Source of the DNA: Paenibacillus campinasensis
Lineage (GTDB): Bacteria; Bacillota; Bacilli; Paenibacillales; Paenibacillaceae
Assembly (NCBI RefSeq): GCF_002272015.1
Contig: NZ_NPBY01000029.1
Span: 24,910 to 88,909, forward strand
Length of the DNA: 64,000 bases
Direction: 5' to 3'
Shown here: positions 8,393-17,785 of the stretch, in pieces
How positions within the stretch are numbered: position 1 is the stretch's first letter
Layout of the letters: every line of letters starts with the position of its first letter
The notes under the pieces: model-generated
Told to the model about the DNA's origin: nothing
The model's input: only the letters and a program-made list of their open reading frames with translations
Databases searched by the model: none
Position numbers and translations under genes: made by a program

Positions 8393-10075
8393 GTGGACAA
8401 CATCATTCGCTTCATTGAGTCTGCCAGGCGAAGGCTTCAGGCCTTTCGCGTGCTTGCTGGCGGTTTGTACGGCCTTATGGCCGGAATGGGAGCGGCGCTT
8501 CTGCTGCTGGTGATCGGGAGAATCGTTCCGATCCCTTGGCTGAAGACGGCGGTGATGATGGTTCCGCTGGCGGCAATCCTGATTGGGCTTCTGTATGGCT
8601 GGCTGCGGCGCATACCGGCAGAAGCGGCGGCCCAGGCGATGGACCGCGCTTCGGGTGAAGCCGAGCGAAGTGACATGATGGTGACCGCCCTCTCCTTCAA
8701 GGAGGAAGACACGGTAGCGGCTCGCTATCAGCGGGCGCAGGCGGAGGCATACGGGGCAAGTTTCACGGCCGAGATGAAGTCCAGGCTGCCCGCACCGAAT
8801 GTTCGCAAACAGCTGCTGATCAGTATGGCCGGCCTCGTCTCGGTTGTGGCGCTGACGCTGATCCCGAACCCGATGGATGATAAGATCGAGGCGGCGCGGG
8901 AGCAGAAGGCCTGGGTACAGGAGCAGGTACAGAAAACGGAAGAGCTTGAAGAGCAGATCCAGCAGGAGACACTGGATCCTGCCACCAAGCAGAAGCTGCT
9001 TGAAAAGCTGGATGAACTGAAGCAGCAGCTTGCAGCCGAGCAATTTCCCGAGCAGGCGCTGGAAAAGCTGGAAGAAGCGATGAAGGAAATGGAGAAGCTG
9101 GCGAAGCAGCAGGAAGAGCGTTCGCGTGAGCTTGCAGAGCTGGCCCGGCAGATGCAGCAGGAGCAGGCATTGGCTCAGACAGGACAGAGTCTGGAACAAG
9201 GCAAGGCCGATGAGATGCAGCAGGAAATGAGCAAGATGATGGAAGAGGTCAAGCAGATGACCCAGCAGGAGAAGGATGAGCTGGAAGAGATGCTGGAACA
9301 GCTCGCTGAAGCTGCGAAAGAAGTACCGGACATCGAGAAGCTGGCCGAGGAGCTGAAGAAGACCGCCCAGGCTTTACAGGAAGGCGCTTTGCCAGAGGAA
9401 TTGGAAGAGGCGCTAAGGCAGATGTTCGCCGAACTGGAGGAGTCTGCCCTTGCCAAGGCGTCCGCGGATAGCGAGTCGCAAGGCGCCTCTGCACTGGCGT
9501 CCGCTCTGGCTGCCCAAGGTCTTGGGCTGGCGGAGCAGATGCTGGCCTCGGGGATGTCAGTATCGAACAGCTGGAGCTCTGGCGGCAGCGCCCAGGCGCT
9601 GGCACAGGCTGCTGGCAGCAGCGGTGAATCAGGAGAATCGGGGGAAGGTGGCTCGGGGCAACCATCTGGCAGTGAAGGCTCCGGAAGTCAAGGTTCTGGA
9701 GGCTCTGGCAGCAGTGGCGGCAGCGGAGGAAGCGGAGCTGGGGCAGGCAGTGGCGGAAGTGGGACTGGTGTGGGCAATGGGACAGGCGGCAGCGGAGCCG
9801 GACTTGGGTCGGGCGGCCGCGAGCTGGTCACCACGCCGCGAGCATTGGAGGGCAGCGGCAATGTCGAAGTCGATACCGGTCCGCTGGACGGCCAAGGCGG
9901 CGAAGTCCAGAAGGGCGGCGTGTCCCCGACCGTGCCAGGAACTGCCAGACCTTATGAAGAGGTGTACCGTGATTATGAAATAGAAGCGCGGAAGTCGCTA
10001 AATCGCAGCCAGCTGCCTGAGCAGATGCAGGGACTGGTCGAGGCGTATTTCATCGAGATTAATCCGAATCCTTAG
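8393..10075 (+). CDS. Coiled-coil membrane protein of MoxR/VWA cluster (DUF4175-like)
   Basis: GTG start at 8393 after AAGGAGGGG. The protein has 560 residues. Order of parts: two transmembrane helices (about 20-70), an AAAQAMDRASGEAERSDMM segment, a third helix (about 140-155), a long Glu/Gln/Lys-rich coiled coil (about 165-350), then a Gly/Ser low-complexity stretch (about 395-470). It ends with a folded-looking tail, YEEVYRDYEIEARKSLNRSQ through GLVEAYFIEINP. Coiled-coil membrane proteins with a terminal YRDY...YF motif commonly accompany MoxR/DUF58/VWA operons in other phyla; I infer a structural or scaffold role. Its function is not established. Confidence 0.75.
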   Translation: MDNIIRFIESARRRLQAFRVLAGGLYGLMAGMGAALLLLVIGRIVPIPWLKTAVMMVPLAAILIGLLYGWLRRIPAEAAAQAMDRASGEAERSDMMVTALSFKEEDTVAARYQRAQAEAYGASFTAEMKSRLPAPNVRKQLLISMAGLVSVVALTLIPNPMDDKIEAAREQKAWVQEQVQKTEELEEQIQQETLDPATKQKLLEKLDELKQQLAAEQFPEQALEKLEEAMKEMEKLAKQQEERSRELAELARQMQQEQALAQTGQSLEQGKADEMQQEMSKMMEEVKQMTQQEKDELEEMLEQLAEAAKEVPDIEKLAEELKKTAQALQEGALPEELEEALRQMFAELEESALAKASADSESQGASALASALAAQGLGLAEQMLASGMSVSNSWSSGGSAQALAQAAGSSGESGESGEGGSGQPSGSEGSGSQGSGGSGSSGGSGGSGAGAGSGGSGTGVGNGTGGSGAGLGSGGRELVTTPRALEGSGNVEVDTGPLDGQGGEVQKGGVSPTVPGTARPYEEVYRDYEIEARKSLNRSQLPEQMQGLVEAYFIEINPNP

Positions 10076-10153
10076 CTTCGTGCGTACGGAAGGCATCCGT
10101 GCGTATATAGCCATAAACAGCACTTATTAATTCAAGAAGACGGAGGACAATTC

Positions 10154-11143
10154 ATGTCGGATATCGCAGTGAAACCACAGGAATGGAAAGAGAGTATCGA
10201 CAGTCTCAGGGAGCATATCGGAAAGGTCATCGTCGGTCAGCAGGAGGTTGTCGAGCAGATGCTCTGGTGCATATTCGCCGGAGGGCACGCATTGCTGGAG
10301 GGCATTCCCGGCCTTGGGAAAACGATGCTGGTCCGCACGGTGTCGGAGGCGCTGGATCTGTCGTTCTCGCGCATCCAGTTCACCCCCGATTTGATGCCGA
10401 GCGATATTACAGGCACGAATATATTGTCGTTCGGGCAGCAGGGCAGCACCGGCATGACGTTTCAGAAAGGGCCGCTGTTCAGCAGCATCGTGCTGGCGGA
10501 TGAAATCAACCGGGCGACCCCCAAAACGCAGAGCGCCTTGCTGGAAGCGATGCAGGAGAAGACCGTTACCGTAGGCGGAGAGACGCATCGGCTGCCAAGG
10601 CCGTTCTTCGTCCTGGCAACACAGAACCCGCTTGAGAATGAAGGAACCTATCCGCTTCCGGAAGCGCAGCTTGACCGGTTCCTGCTCAAGATCGACGTTT
10701 CGTACCCTAGCGGTGACGAGCTGAAGGAGATTGTACGGCGCACGACGTCATCGCATGAATTCCAGGTGACGAGACAGATGACGGCAGACACCCTTCTGGA
10801 AATTCAGCAAGGCGCGAAGGAAGTGCTGGTCGCTGAAGATATTTTGGACTATGCAGTGAGGCTGCTTATGTCCACGCATCCCGAAGAGGCTTCGGCTCCG
10901 GAGGCGGTTCGGAAGTACGTCCAGTTCGGCTCCGGGCCGCGCGGCGTGCAGTCCATCATCTCGGTCAGCAAGGTGCGGGCGCTGTGCAGCGGCCGGATGC
11001 ATGTATCGACAGGTGATATCCGGGCCGTGGCGCTGCCTGCGCTGCGTCATCGTCTGTTCCTGAATTTTGAAGGACAGGCGCTTGGCATTACGACAGACAG
11101 CATCATACAGGAGGTTCTGCAGGCGCTGGAGGGATCGGCGTGA
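10154..11143 (+). CDS. MoxR family AAA+ ATPase
   Basis: A 329-residue MoxR-type AAA+ ATPase. Walker A GIPGLGKTML (about residue 50), Walker B VLADEINRA, sensor 1 LATQNP, and the family motif EGTYPLPEAQLDRF are all present. The C-terminal lid domain is intact. MoxR ATPases act with VWA-domain partners as chaperones that activate or assemble target complexes. Here a DUF58 gene overlaps its stop by four bases (GTGA) and two VWA genes follow. The AGGACAATTC site before ATG 10154 is modest. Confidence 0.95.
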   Translation: MSDIAVKPQEWKESIDSLREHIGKVIVGQQEVVEQMLWCIFAGGHALLEGIPGLGKTMLVRTVSEALDLSFSRIQFTPDLMPSDITGTNILSFGQQGSTGMTFQKGPLFSSIVLADEINRATPKTQSALLEAMQEKTVTVGGETHRLPRPFFVLATQNPLENEGTYPLPEAQLDRFLLKIDVSYPSGDELKEIVRRTTSSHEFQVTRQMTADTLLEIQQGAKEVLVAEDILDYAVRLLMSTHPEEASAPEAVRKYVQFGSGPRGVQSIISVSKVRALCSGRMHVSTGDIRAVALPALRHRLFLNFEGQALGITTDSIIQEVLQALEGSA

Positions 11144-12090
11144 GCGGGGCCGGACATTTGCTTCCACCCGAGTGGCTGCCGCGGCTTGAACGATTCAGCC
11201 TGAGTGCCAAAAGGCGGGTGGCAGGCACCCATCAAGGGAAGCGGCGCTCCAAGCGCCTCGGTTCCTCGCTGGAGTTTGCCGACTACCGGCTGTACACTCC
11301 CGGCGATGATGTCCGCAGGTTTGACTGGGGCATATATTCCCGTACAGGGAAAGGGTTCGTCCGTCAGTTCATGGATGAGCAGGAGCTGACGGTCAACATT
11401 TATGTGGACTGCTCGGCTTCCATGGGAACAGATATTGCAGCTTCTCCGGAGCTTGGGGGGACATCGGGCTCAGCCCTGCCGGAGGGAGGCGCCAAATGGA
11501 TGCTCGCCCGGCAGCTTGCGGCCAGCATCGGCTATATGGCGCTATCCTCATATGACCGTCTGCAAATCGCCTGTTACAGCCGGACGCTCAATGCCCGCTT
11601 GCCGGTTATGCGGGGGAAAGGATCGGCACATCGACTTTTCTCCTTTCTGCAATCGGCACAGACCGGGGGAGAAGGAAGCCTGGCGGCGGCGCTGGCAGTG
11701 CCGGGCTCGCTGCCAAGGCAGCCGGGTATGACCTGGATATTCTCGGACTTCTGGCTGGAAGGCGGGGAAGAGGAGCTGTACAAGGCGCTGTCCCTGCTGT
11801 CCGGAACGGGGCAGGAGGTGGTGCTCGTCCATATTTTGTCGCGGGCAGAGCTTGAGCCGAAGCTTTCGGGCGATCTGAGGCTGGTGGACAGCGAGACGCT
11901 GACCGGCAAGGAAGTGGCGCTGACGGGCAAGGTGCTGGAGGCGTACGAGAGGGAGCTGGAGCGTTACCGCCACATGCTCTCCGCCGTATGTGCCGAGCGG
12001 GGCATGTCCTATGTGCTCATTCCGGCAGACTTGCCGCTGTCCGACGCGATGTTTGGCGTACTGGCCGGATCGGGACTGGTGAGCGGATAA
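11140..12090 (+). CDS. DUF58 domain protein (YeaD-like)
   Basis: A 316-residue protein with a GTG start overlapping the moxR stop. The DUF58 landmark YTPGDDVRRFDWGIYSRTGK is followed by a degenerate VWA fold with DCSASM in place of the DxSxS metal site. DUF58 proteins are regular partners of MoxR ATPases. No transmembrane helix is visible, so it is probably cytoplasmic and membrane-associated through the VWA partners. About 160 non-coding bases separate it from the next gene. Confidence 0.9.
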   Translation: MSGAGHLLPPEWLPRLERFSLSAKRRVAGTHQGKRRSKRLGSSLEFADYRLYTPGDDVRRFDWGIYSRTGKGFVRQFMDEQELTVNIYVDCSASMGTDIAASPELGGTSGSALPEGGAKWMLARQLAASIGYMALSSYDRLQIACYSRTLNARLPVMRGKGSAHRLFSFLQSAQTGGEGSLAAALAVPGSLPRQPGMTWIFSDFWLEGGEEELYKALSLLSGTGQEVVLVHILSRAELEPKLSGDLRLVDSETLTGKEVALTGKVLEAYERELERYRHMLSAVCAERGMSYVLIPADLPLSDAMFGVLAGSGLVSG

Positions 12091-12252
12091 GGTGGCAGGC
12101 ACTGCGGGTCTGATTCAAGAAACGAGACAAATCTACAATAGGTAGAATCAGGGAGATATAGCAGAAAGCGCGGCGTCTGGATCTGCTAGGGCAATGACTT
12201 ATAAGCCGAATAGCGACAAGCGCTGTGCCGGGTATGGAAGGAGGGGGCATGT

Positions 12253-14292
12253 TTGGGGATTCAGTCGTGGGTTAGTCTCTGGTTCGGTTTAACGCTGCCG
12301 GCCATTGTGCTCATGTATATGTTTAAGCGAAAGTATGTCGACATGGCAGTCCCCAGCCACTTGTTATGGGATCGGGTTCTCCGAAATCTGGAGGCGAACC
12401 GGCCGTGGCAGAAGCTGCAGAACCGGCTTCTGCTGTGGTTGCAGCTGCTGGTCGCAGCGCTGCTCGTCTTCGCACTGATGCAGCCATTCTTGCAGGTGTC
12501 CGGGGGCGGAAGCGCACATATCGTGATCATTGCGGATACCTCGGGCAGCATGAGCGCGGAGGCCGGACCGACGGATAATTCGGAAGGCGGCGCGCAGGAG
12601 CGGACTTCCCGGCTTGATCTGATGAAGGAGCGAATCCGGGAATATGTCCGCGATCACGGGCAGGGCAGCGACATTACCCTGCTGGCTGCAGGGGCGAGCC
12701 CGATCACATTGCTGTCGCGGGAAGGTGACAGCGCTTCGCTGCAAAGCGCTTTGGAGCAGCTGCGTCCTTATTACGGGCCAGCCTCCTACAGAGAGACGCT
12801 GTCACTGGCTTCAGCGCTGACCCGGGAGGAGTCAGATGCCGAAGTAGTTATATTTACAGATGGTTACTGGAAACGTGACGAGGTTGAGGTCGCTTATCAG
12901 GTGCCGGTCTCGGTGGAGTCGATTGCAGGGGATATGCTGCTGAATGCATCGATTGATCAGTTTGGCGTATCGCCAAGGGATGAAGCGGGGCTTCGGCATG
13001 ATGCCGTTGCGGTCATCAGCCTGACTGCGCAGGCGGCGACAGCCATGGAAGTCAGCCTGTATGGGGATGAGCAGCTCCTGGCGAGCAAGGTGGTGGAACT
13101 GACACCGGATGCGCGTGCGACGGTTTCCTTCCCGGATCTGCCGCTGGCGGAGATCTACCGGCTTGAGCTGGCAGGGGATGACGGCTATGCCGCTGACAAT
13201 GAAGCGTATGCGTTCAGCAGCGGGCATGGAACTTCGCGCGTGCTGCTGCTGACATCCGGCAATCTGTTTCTGGAGAAGGCGCTGCAGCTCAGCGGTGCCG
13301 AGGTGACCCGGATTGCGACTGGCATCGCGGACGAAGCGGGCGGGGATTTGGAGAGCACAGAGGAAACGGGAACGGCTGATAACCGTCAGTCCAGCGAGGC
13401 AAGTCCGCCTCCGGTTCCGGATGGAGCCTTTGACGTCATCGTGATGGACGGCAGCGTGCCGGACAGCTTCAAGAAGGGCGAGTGGGCCAAGCTCACAGCC
13501 TCCGTCCCGCTGTGGACGATCGGCGGCGAAGGCACCCGCAGCGAGCAGCCTGGCGGCCGAGCGGCCATCGGCACGCATCCGGTCATGTCTTACATTACGC
13601 TGAACGATGTGTACTTCGGCGCGGTGACAGATGAGGGGCAGGCGCCGATCTGGGGAGAAGCGATTGCGAGGATCGGAGATACTCCGCTGATCCATGCCGG
13701 GAAGGAAGGCGGCCGTCCGCGTCTGGCTTTTCATTTTCTGCTCCAGGACAGCGATCTGCCATTGTCGCCGGAATTTCCGGTGCTGGTCAGCAATGCGCTT
13801 GAATGGATGACAGCAGGCAAAGGCACCGGGCTTGGACGTTACATCGCAGGTGCCCAGGCAGATATTCCGATTGCGGCGGACACGGTGAAGGCCGGATGGG
13901 CTGCCAAGGGCGGGCTCGCGCTTGCCGAAGCTCCTGCCTATACGGAAGCGGCCGAGACAGCGCAGGGAGTTTCACCGGTGCAGACGGTACCGGACATACC
14001 GGGACTGTACGCTTTTGAACAGGAGAATCGGGACGGGGAGAAGATCAGCTATTGGCTGTCGGTTGCGCCGGACCCGTTCGAAGGGGATTGGAGCGAGCGC
14101 CGGGAACCGAATATTGTTCAGACCACGGCAGGCAGCGGTCCAGAGCAATCCGGAGAAGGGTCAGATCAGTCAGAACAGAACGCGTCATCGGCGGCTGCGA
14201 GGGCAGCTTCGTTAATGCCTTGGCTTGCGGCACTTGCGCTGGCCGTTATCGCTGCAGAATGGGGGGTGTACCAGCGTGGGCGTTCAGTTTAG
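12253..14292 (+). CDS. BatA/VWA domain membrane protein
   Basis: A 679-residue protein. TTG 12253 follows GGAGGAGGGGG closely; no better start is available. The N-terminal BatA-type region has two membrane helices (WFGLTLPAIVLMYMF and LLLWLQLLVAALLVFALM). A VWA domain follows with an intact DTSGSM metal site near residue 95. A second extracellular domain, a Rossmann-like segment and a final membrane helix (LMPWLAALALAVIAAEWGVY) come after. The arrangement suggests an extracytoplasmic VWA platform anchored at both ends. The next gene starts inside its last codons, so the two are translationally coupled. Confidence 0.85.
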   Translation: MGIQSWVSLWFGLTLPAIVLMYMFKRKYVDMAVPSHLLWDRVLRNLEANRPWQKLQNRLLLWLQLLVAALLVFALMQPFLQVSGGGSAHIVIIADTSGSMSAEAGPTDNSEGGAQERTSRLDLMKERIREYVRDHGQGSDITLLAAGASPITLLSREGDSASLQSALEQLRPYYGPASYRETLSLASALTREESDAEVVIFTDGYWKRDEVEVAYQVPVSVESIAGDMLLNASIDQFGVSPRDEAGLRHDAVAVISLTAQAATAMEVSLYGDEQLLASKVVELTPDARATVSFPDLPLAEIYRLELAGDDGYAADNEAYAFSSGHGTSRVLLLTSGNLFLEKALQLSGAEVTRIATGIADEAGGDLESTEETGTADNRQSSEASPPPVPDGAFDVIVMDGSVPDSFKKGEWAKLTASVPLWTIGGEGTRSEQPGGRAAIGTHPVMSYITLNDVYFGAVTDEGQAPIWGEAIARIGDTPLIHAGKEGGRPRLAFHFLLQDSDLPLSPEFPVLVSNALEWMTAGKGTGLGRYIAGAQADIPIAADTVKAGWAAKGGLALAEAPAYTEAAETAQGVSPVQTVPDIPGLYAFEQENRDGEKISYWLSVAPDPFEGDWSERREPNIVQTTAGSGPEQSGEGSDQSEQNASSAAARAASLMPWLAALALAVIAAEWGVYQRGRSV

Positions 14293-17200
14293 TCAGCCGT
14301 GGTTCCTGCTGCTGCTGATTCCGGCAGCACTGTTTCTGTATTATGCATTCCGGTCTGATTTCAGGCTAAGCGGCTTTCGCAAAAAGCTGGCCTTGACGCT
14401 GCGCGCCCTGGTCACTCTGCTGCTGATTCTGATGTTATCCGGTCTGCACGGTTACACCGTGCTCCGTGACAAGCAGGTCGTGTTTCTGGCGGACCGCTCG
14501 GATAGCATGGGCGATGCCGATCGGATCAGCACCTGGATCAGCGAGGCGGTACAGACCAAGGGAGAGCGGGATCAGACGGCGATTGTATCGGTTGGTCTTG
14601 AAGGCGCTGTGGAGCGTCTTCTGACTGACCATGAGCGTCCGGGAGCCGGGATGAACGCCCGGCTGGAATCAAGGTTCACCGGGCTCGAATCCGGGCTTCA
14701 ACTGGCAGGCAGCCTGTTCGAAGGCAGCTCGGATTCACGGATCGTGCTGATCTCCGACGGGGAGGAGAATGTCGGCAGCATGGCTGCTGCGGGCAGGCTG
14801 CTGAAGGATCGCGGCATCGCCGTCGATGTACTTCCGGCTCCCGGGCAGCAAATCCGCGATGTTGCGGTGGAGGAGCTGCGCGTGCCGGACCGGCTGTATC
14901 AGGCGGAAGCTTTTTACGCTGAAGTGCTGGTGCAAAGCACCTTCAAAACCTCAGGCGAGCTGCGAATTTATGAGGACAACCGGGAGATTGCCCGTCAGAC
15001 GGTAGAGGTGTCGCCGGGCGAGAACCGCTTTGCGGTCCAGGGCCTGGCGAAAACGCCGGGGCTGCATCGCTATCGCGCAGAGGTGTTCATGAGCGGCGAT
15101 GAATCGTCGGCGAATAATGCGGCGTATGATTTTACCCGTGTCGAGGGTTCGCCGAAGGTGCTGATCGTCGAAGGCAAGCCGGACACCTCCTCCAACATTA
15201 CAGCAGCGCTTGAGTCGGCGCTGATCGGTACGGAAGTGATTCCACCGGAGATGCTGCCGCTCGAGGCGGCGAAGTATGCAGCGTATGACAGCATTATTTT
15301 TAACAATGTGTCTGCCACGAAGGTAAGCGGTCCTGCGATGGATATGATTGAGCAGGCGGTGCGCAGCTTCGGTGTCGGCTTTATGATGGTCGGCGGAGAG
15401 AACAGCTACGGGATGGGGGGTTATTTCAAAACCCCGATCGAAAAAGCGCTGCCGGTCTCGATGGAGCTTGAAGGGAAGCGTGAAGTGCCATCTTTGGGAC
15501 TTATACTCGTCATCGACCGCTCCGGCAGCATGGACGGCAACAAGATCGAGCTGGCCAAGGAATCGGCCATGCGGACGGTGGAGTTGCTAAGATCCAAGGA
15601 TACGGTCGGCGTGGTGGCGTTTGACGATCAGCCCTGGTGGGTTGTGATGCCGCAAACGCTGGAAAACAAGGAAGAGGTCATCAGCAGCATCCAGTCGATC
15701 CCGAGCGGCGGGGGAACGGATATATACCCGGCAGTAGAGTCGGCGCTGGATGAAATGCTCAAGCTGAATACGCAGCGTAAGCATATTATTCTGATGACGG
15801 ATGGCCAGTCTGCCTTCAACTCCAATTATCAGGGGCTGGCGGACACGATGGTCGAGGAGAATATTACGATGTCTACCGTCGCGGTCGGAATGGATGCCGA
15901 TTTGAATCTGCTGCAGTTTTTGGCGGAAGCGGCGAACGGACGTTATTACTTCGTGGAAGATGAGACGACGCTGCCGGCGGTATTCAGCCAAGAGACAGTG
16001 ATGATGGCGCAGTCCTACATTGTAGACCGGCCGTTCGTGCCTGCTGTGCAGCAGGCCGGAGACTGGATGGGCTTGTTCGAGCGCGGCGTTCCGGGACTGC
16101 TTGGTTATGTGGCAACGACGCCGAAGTCGTCGGCGCAAAATGTGCTGGTTAGTCCCGAGCCGGATCCCGTGCTGGCAAGATGGCAGTACGGTTCCGGCCG
16201 GACGGTAGCCTGGACGAGTGACTTGAGCGGGAAATGGTCGAGCGAGTGGGTGAACTGGTCCGGCTTTGCGGATACGCTGACGGAGATCGTGAAATGGACG
16301 TTCCCGCAGTTCGTATCATCGCCTTATGAGATCACGACGGCTGTAGCGGGCAATGAGGTAACATTGCAGGTGAACACGACAGGCGATCAGCCGCCCGAGA
16401 AGCTGAGTGCGATTATCGGCGACGACGAGGCGGGCGAGCAGGTCGTGGAGCTGATTCAGGAAGCACCGGGGCGGTATACCGGACAGGTTCGCGTCTCCAA
16501 GCCGGGCGCGTTTCTGATGTCGCTCCAGGATCACAGCGACGATGAAGCCGTTCAGGCTGCGCCGGGGACAGGGTTTGTCGTTCCATATTCGCCGGAGTAC
16601 AAAATTTCCTCCGGCGGTGGCGAAGAGGCGCTGACCCGGCTGGCTGAATTGACGGGGGGACGCGTCCTGTCCTGGGATGAACCGGCAGCGGTGTTCGACC
16701 GGGAGGCGTCCACGCGGACGCAGCTCCATGACTGGAGCTACGCGCTGCTGGCGGCGGCCCTGCTGCTGTGGGTCGCCGACATCGCGGTGCGGCGCCTGGC
16801 CCTGCCATGGGGGGCCATCGCCGCCGGTGCGGCCGCCCTGCTGCGCAGGCGACCGGCCCAGGCCGCGGAGGCCGGGCAGCGCCCCGGCCTCGAGCGGCTC
16901 GCGGCGCGCAAAGCCCGTGCCGCGAGCTTCTACGGCGGCGGCGCAGGCAGGGGCTCCGCCCAGCCGCCGCCGTCGTCCCCGCCCGCGGGGCCGCGTGAAC
17001 GCGGCGCGGGCGCCGGGAATGCCGGGGGCGCGGTGCGCTCCCCGGCACCCGGGGCTGCACCGGCGGGGGGCCGCAAGGCCCCGCCGGAGGCAGCGCCGCA
17101 GCGGCGGGCGGATGCCCCGCTGCGGGAGCCGGCCCGGGCGAAGCCGGCCGGCCGGGATGGCGCGCGCGATGCGAGCGCGCCGCCACCACCGCCCCCTCCC

Positions 17201-17314
17201 GCCTCCGGCGGCGGGGGCGAAGAGCGCCGGCCCGGTGCCCCAGGGCCGGCGACAGAGGAGCGCGCGTCCTCAATGGACCGCCTCCTCAAGGCGAAGAAGC
17301 GCGGCTCTCGGTAA
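14276..17314 (+). CDS. Large VWA domain membrane protein with GC-rich tail
   Basis: The start is placed at GTG 14276, after GGGGGG, which gives 1012 residues and the usual BatA-type N-terminus (VQFSQPWFLLLLIPAALFLY). Two VWA-like regions are present: ADRSDSM near residue 73 and an intact MIDAS, DRSGSMDGNKIELAKESA, near residue 413. A Rossmann/GATase-like domain lies between them (VLIVEGKPDT, MMVGGENSYGMGG). A final membrane helix lies near 821-842 (YALLAAALLLWVADIAV). The last 170 residues are a low-complexity Pro/Ala/Arg/Gly tail, probably cytoplasmic, encoded by DNA of much higher GC content than the rest. It is the last gene of the cluster. Confidence 0.85.
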   Translation: MGVQFSQPWFLLLLIPAALFLYYAFRSDFRLSGFRKKLALTLRALVTLLLILMLSGLHGYTVLRDKQVVFLADRSDSMGDADRISTWISEAVQTKGERDQTAIVSVGLEGAVERLLTDHERPGAGMNARLESRFTGLESGLQLAGSLFEGSSDSRIVLISDGEENVGSMAAAGRLLKDRGIAVDVLPAPGQQIRDVAVEELRVPDRLYQAEAFYAEVLVQSTFKTSGELRIYEDNREIARQTVEVSPGENRFAVQGLAKTPGLHRYRAEVFMSGDESSANNAAYDFTRVEGSPKVLIVEGKPDTSSNITAALESALIGTEVIPPEMLPLEAAKYAAYDSIIFNNVSATKVSGPAMDMIEQAVRSFGVGFMMVGGENSYGMGGYFKTPIEKALPVSMELEGKREVPSLGLILVIDRSGSMDGNKIELAKESAMRTVELLRSKDTVGVVAFDDQPWWVVMPQTLENKEEVISSIQSIPSGGGTDIYPAVESALDEMLKLNTQRKHIILMTDGQSAFNSNYQGLADTMVEENITMSTVAVGMDADLNLLQFLAEAANGRYYFVEDETTLPAVFSQETVMMAQSYIVDRPFVPAVQQAGDWMGLFERGVPGLLGYVATTPKSSAQNVLVSPEPDPVLARWQYGSGRTVAWTSDLSGKWSSEWVNWSGFADTLTEIVKWTFPQFVSSPYEITTAVAGNEVTLQVNTTGDQPPEKLSAIIGDDEAGEQVVELIQEAPGRYTGQVRVSKPGAFLMSLQDHSDDEAVQAAPGTGFVVPYSPEYKISSGGGEEALTRLAELTGGRVLSWDEPAAVFDREASTRTQLHDWSYALLAAALLLWVADIAVRRLALPWGAIAAGAAALLRRRPAQAAEAGQRPGLERLAARKARAASFYGGGAGRGSAQPPPSSPPAGPRERGAGAGNAGGAVRSPAPGAAPAGGRKAPPEAAPQRRADAPLREPARAKPAGRDGARDASAPPPPPPPASGGGGEERRPGAPGPATEERASSMDRLLKAKKRGSR

Positions 17315-17548
17315 GATGCCGCCGCGCCTGAGGCACCACATCCCGCCGCTAAGTGCAGGGCGGGACGGGTTCGGCCCCCGGCTGCGCCCCTGATGATGTC
17401 CGGCTCGCCATGGCCTGGCGGCTATGGCAGCCAAGATACATCCGCGTTCCGGGGGCGTTAGCTCCAGCGCGGCTTCGCAAGCGGGAAGGATGCAGGCGAC
17501 GCGCCTTATTCCATCCGCCGGAAGCAGCCGCTTGAATCTAAATCATGC

Positions 17549-17590
17549 AACGGTCGCTCAGGAATGACCTCCTGAACGGCCGTTTTTTTG
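17549..17590 (+). terminator. Rho-independent terminator of the MoxR/VWA cluster
   Basis: The stem AACGGTCGCTCAGG / CCTGAACGGCCGTT has one G-T pair and one mismatch and is followed by seven T residues. It lies 235 bases after the last VWA gene and is the only strong terminator there. Confidence 0.8.
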
Positions 17591-17756
17591 TTATCAGACC
17601 GCCGCCTGGCGGTTGCCGGGAGAGGCATCTGCCCATCGCTGCGGCTGAACTCCGGTTCAGCCGGTTATAACCCGTTTAATAAGGGAAATAATGCATGGAA
17701 GGGCCTGCCCTTGCGAAACAATTCATAATTCGGATGTGGAAATGAACCGGCACAGA

Positions 17757-17785
17757 TGTTACAATAAGAATATCAAAATGATATT
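17757..17785 (+). promoter_or_regulatory. Candidate tkt promoter with inverted repeat
   Basis: TGTTACAAT at 17757-17765 reads as an extended -10 (TGn plus TACAAT). The -35 region is weak. Directly downstream, AATATCA (17769-17775) and TGATATT (17779-17785) form a perfect 7-bp inverted repeat around AAA, where a repressor could cover the start point. The regulator is unknown. Confidence 0.45.

Noticed and set aside
8375..9199. Leucine-rich 274-residue minus-strand ORF
   Set aside because: Its leucine runs are the complement of the Glu/Gln/Lys codons of the coiled-coil gene.
16413..17273. Arg/Pro-rich minus-strand ORF over the VWA tail
   Set aside because: Long ORFs in all frames are expected in very GC-rich DNA; the plus frame continues from a clear VWA protein.
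17353..17535. Short plus-strand ORF after the VWA gene
   Set aside because: No ribosome binding site, low-complexity composition, and it sits in the GC-rich run-out before the terminator.
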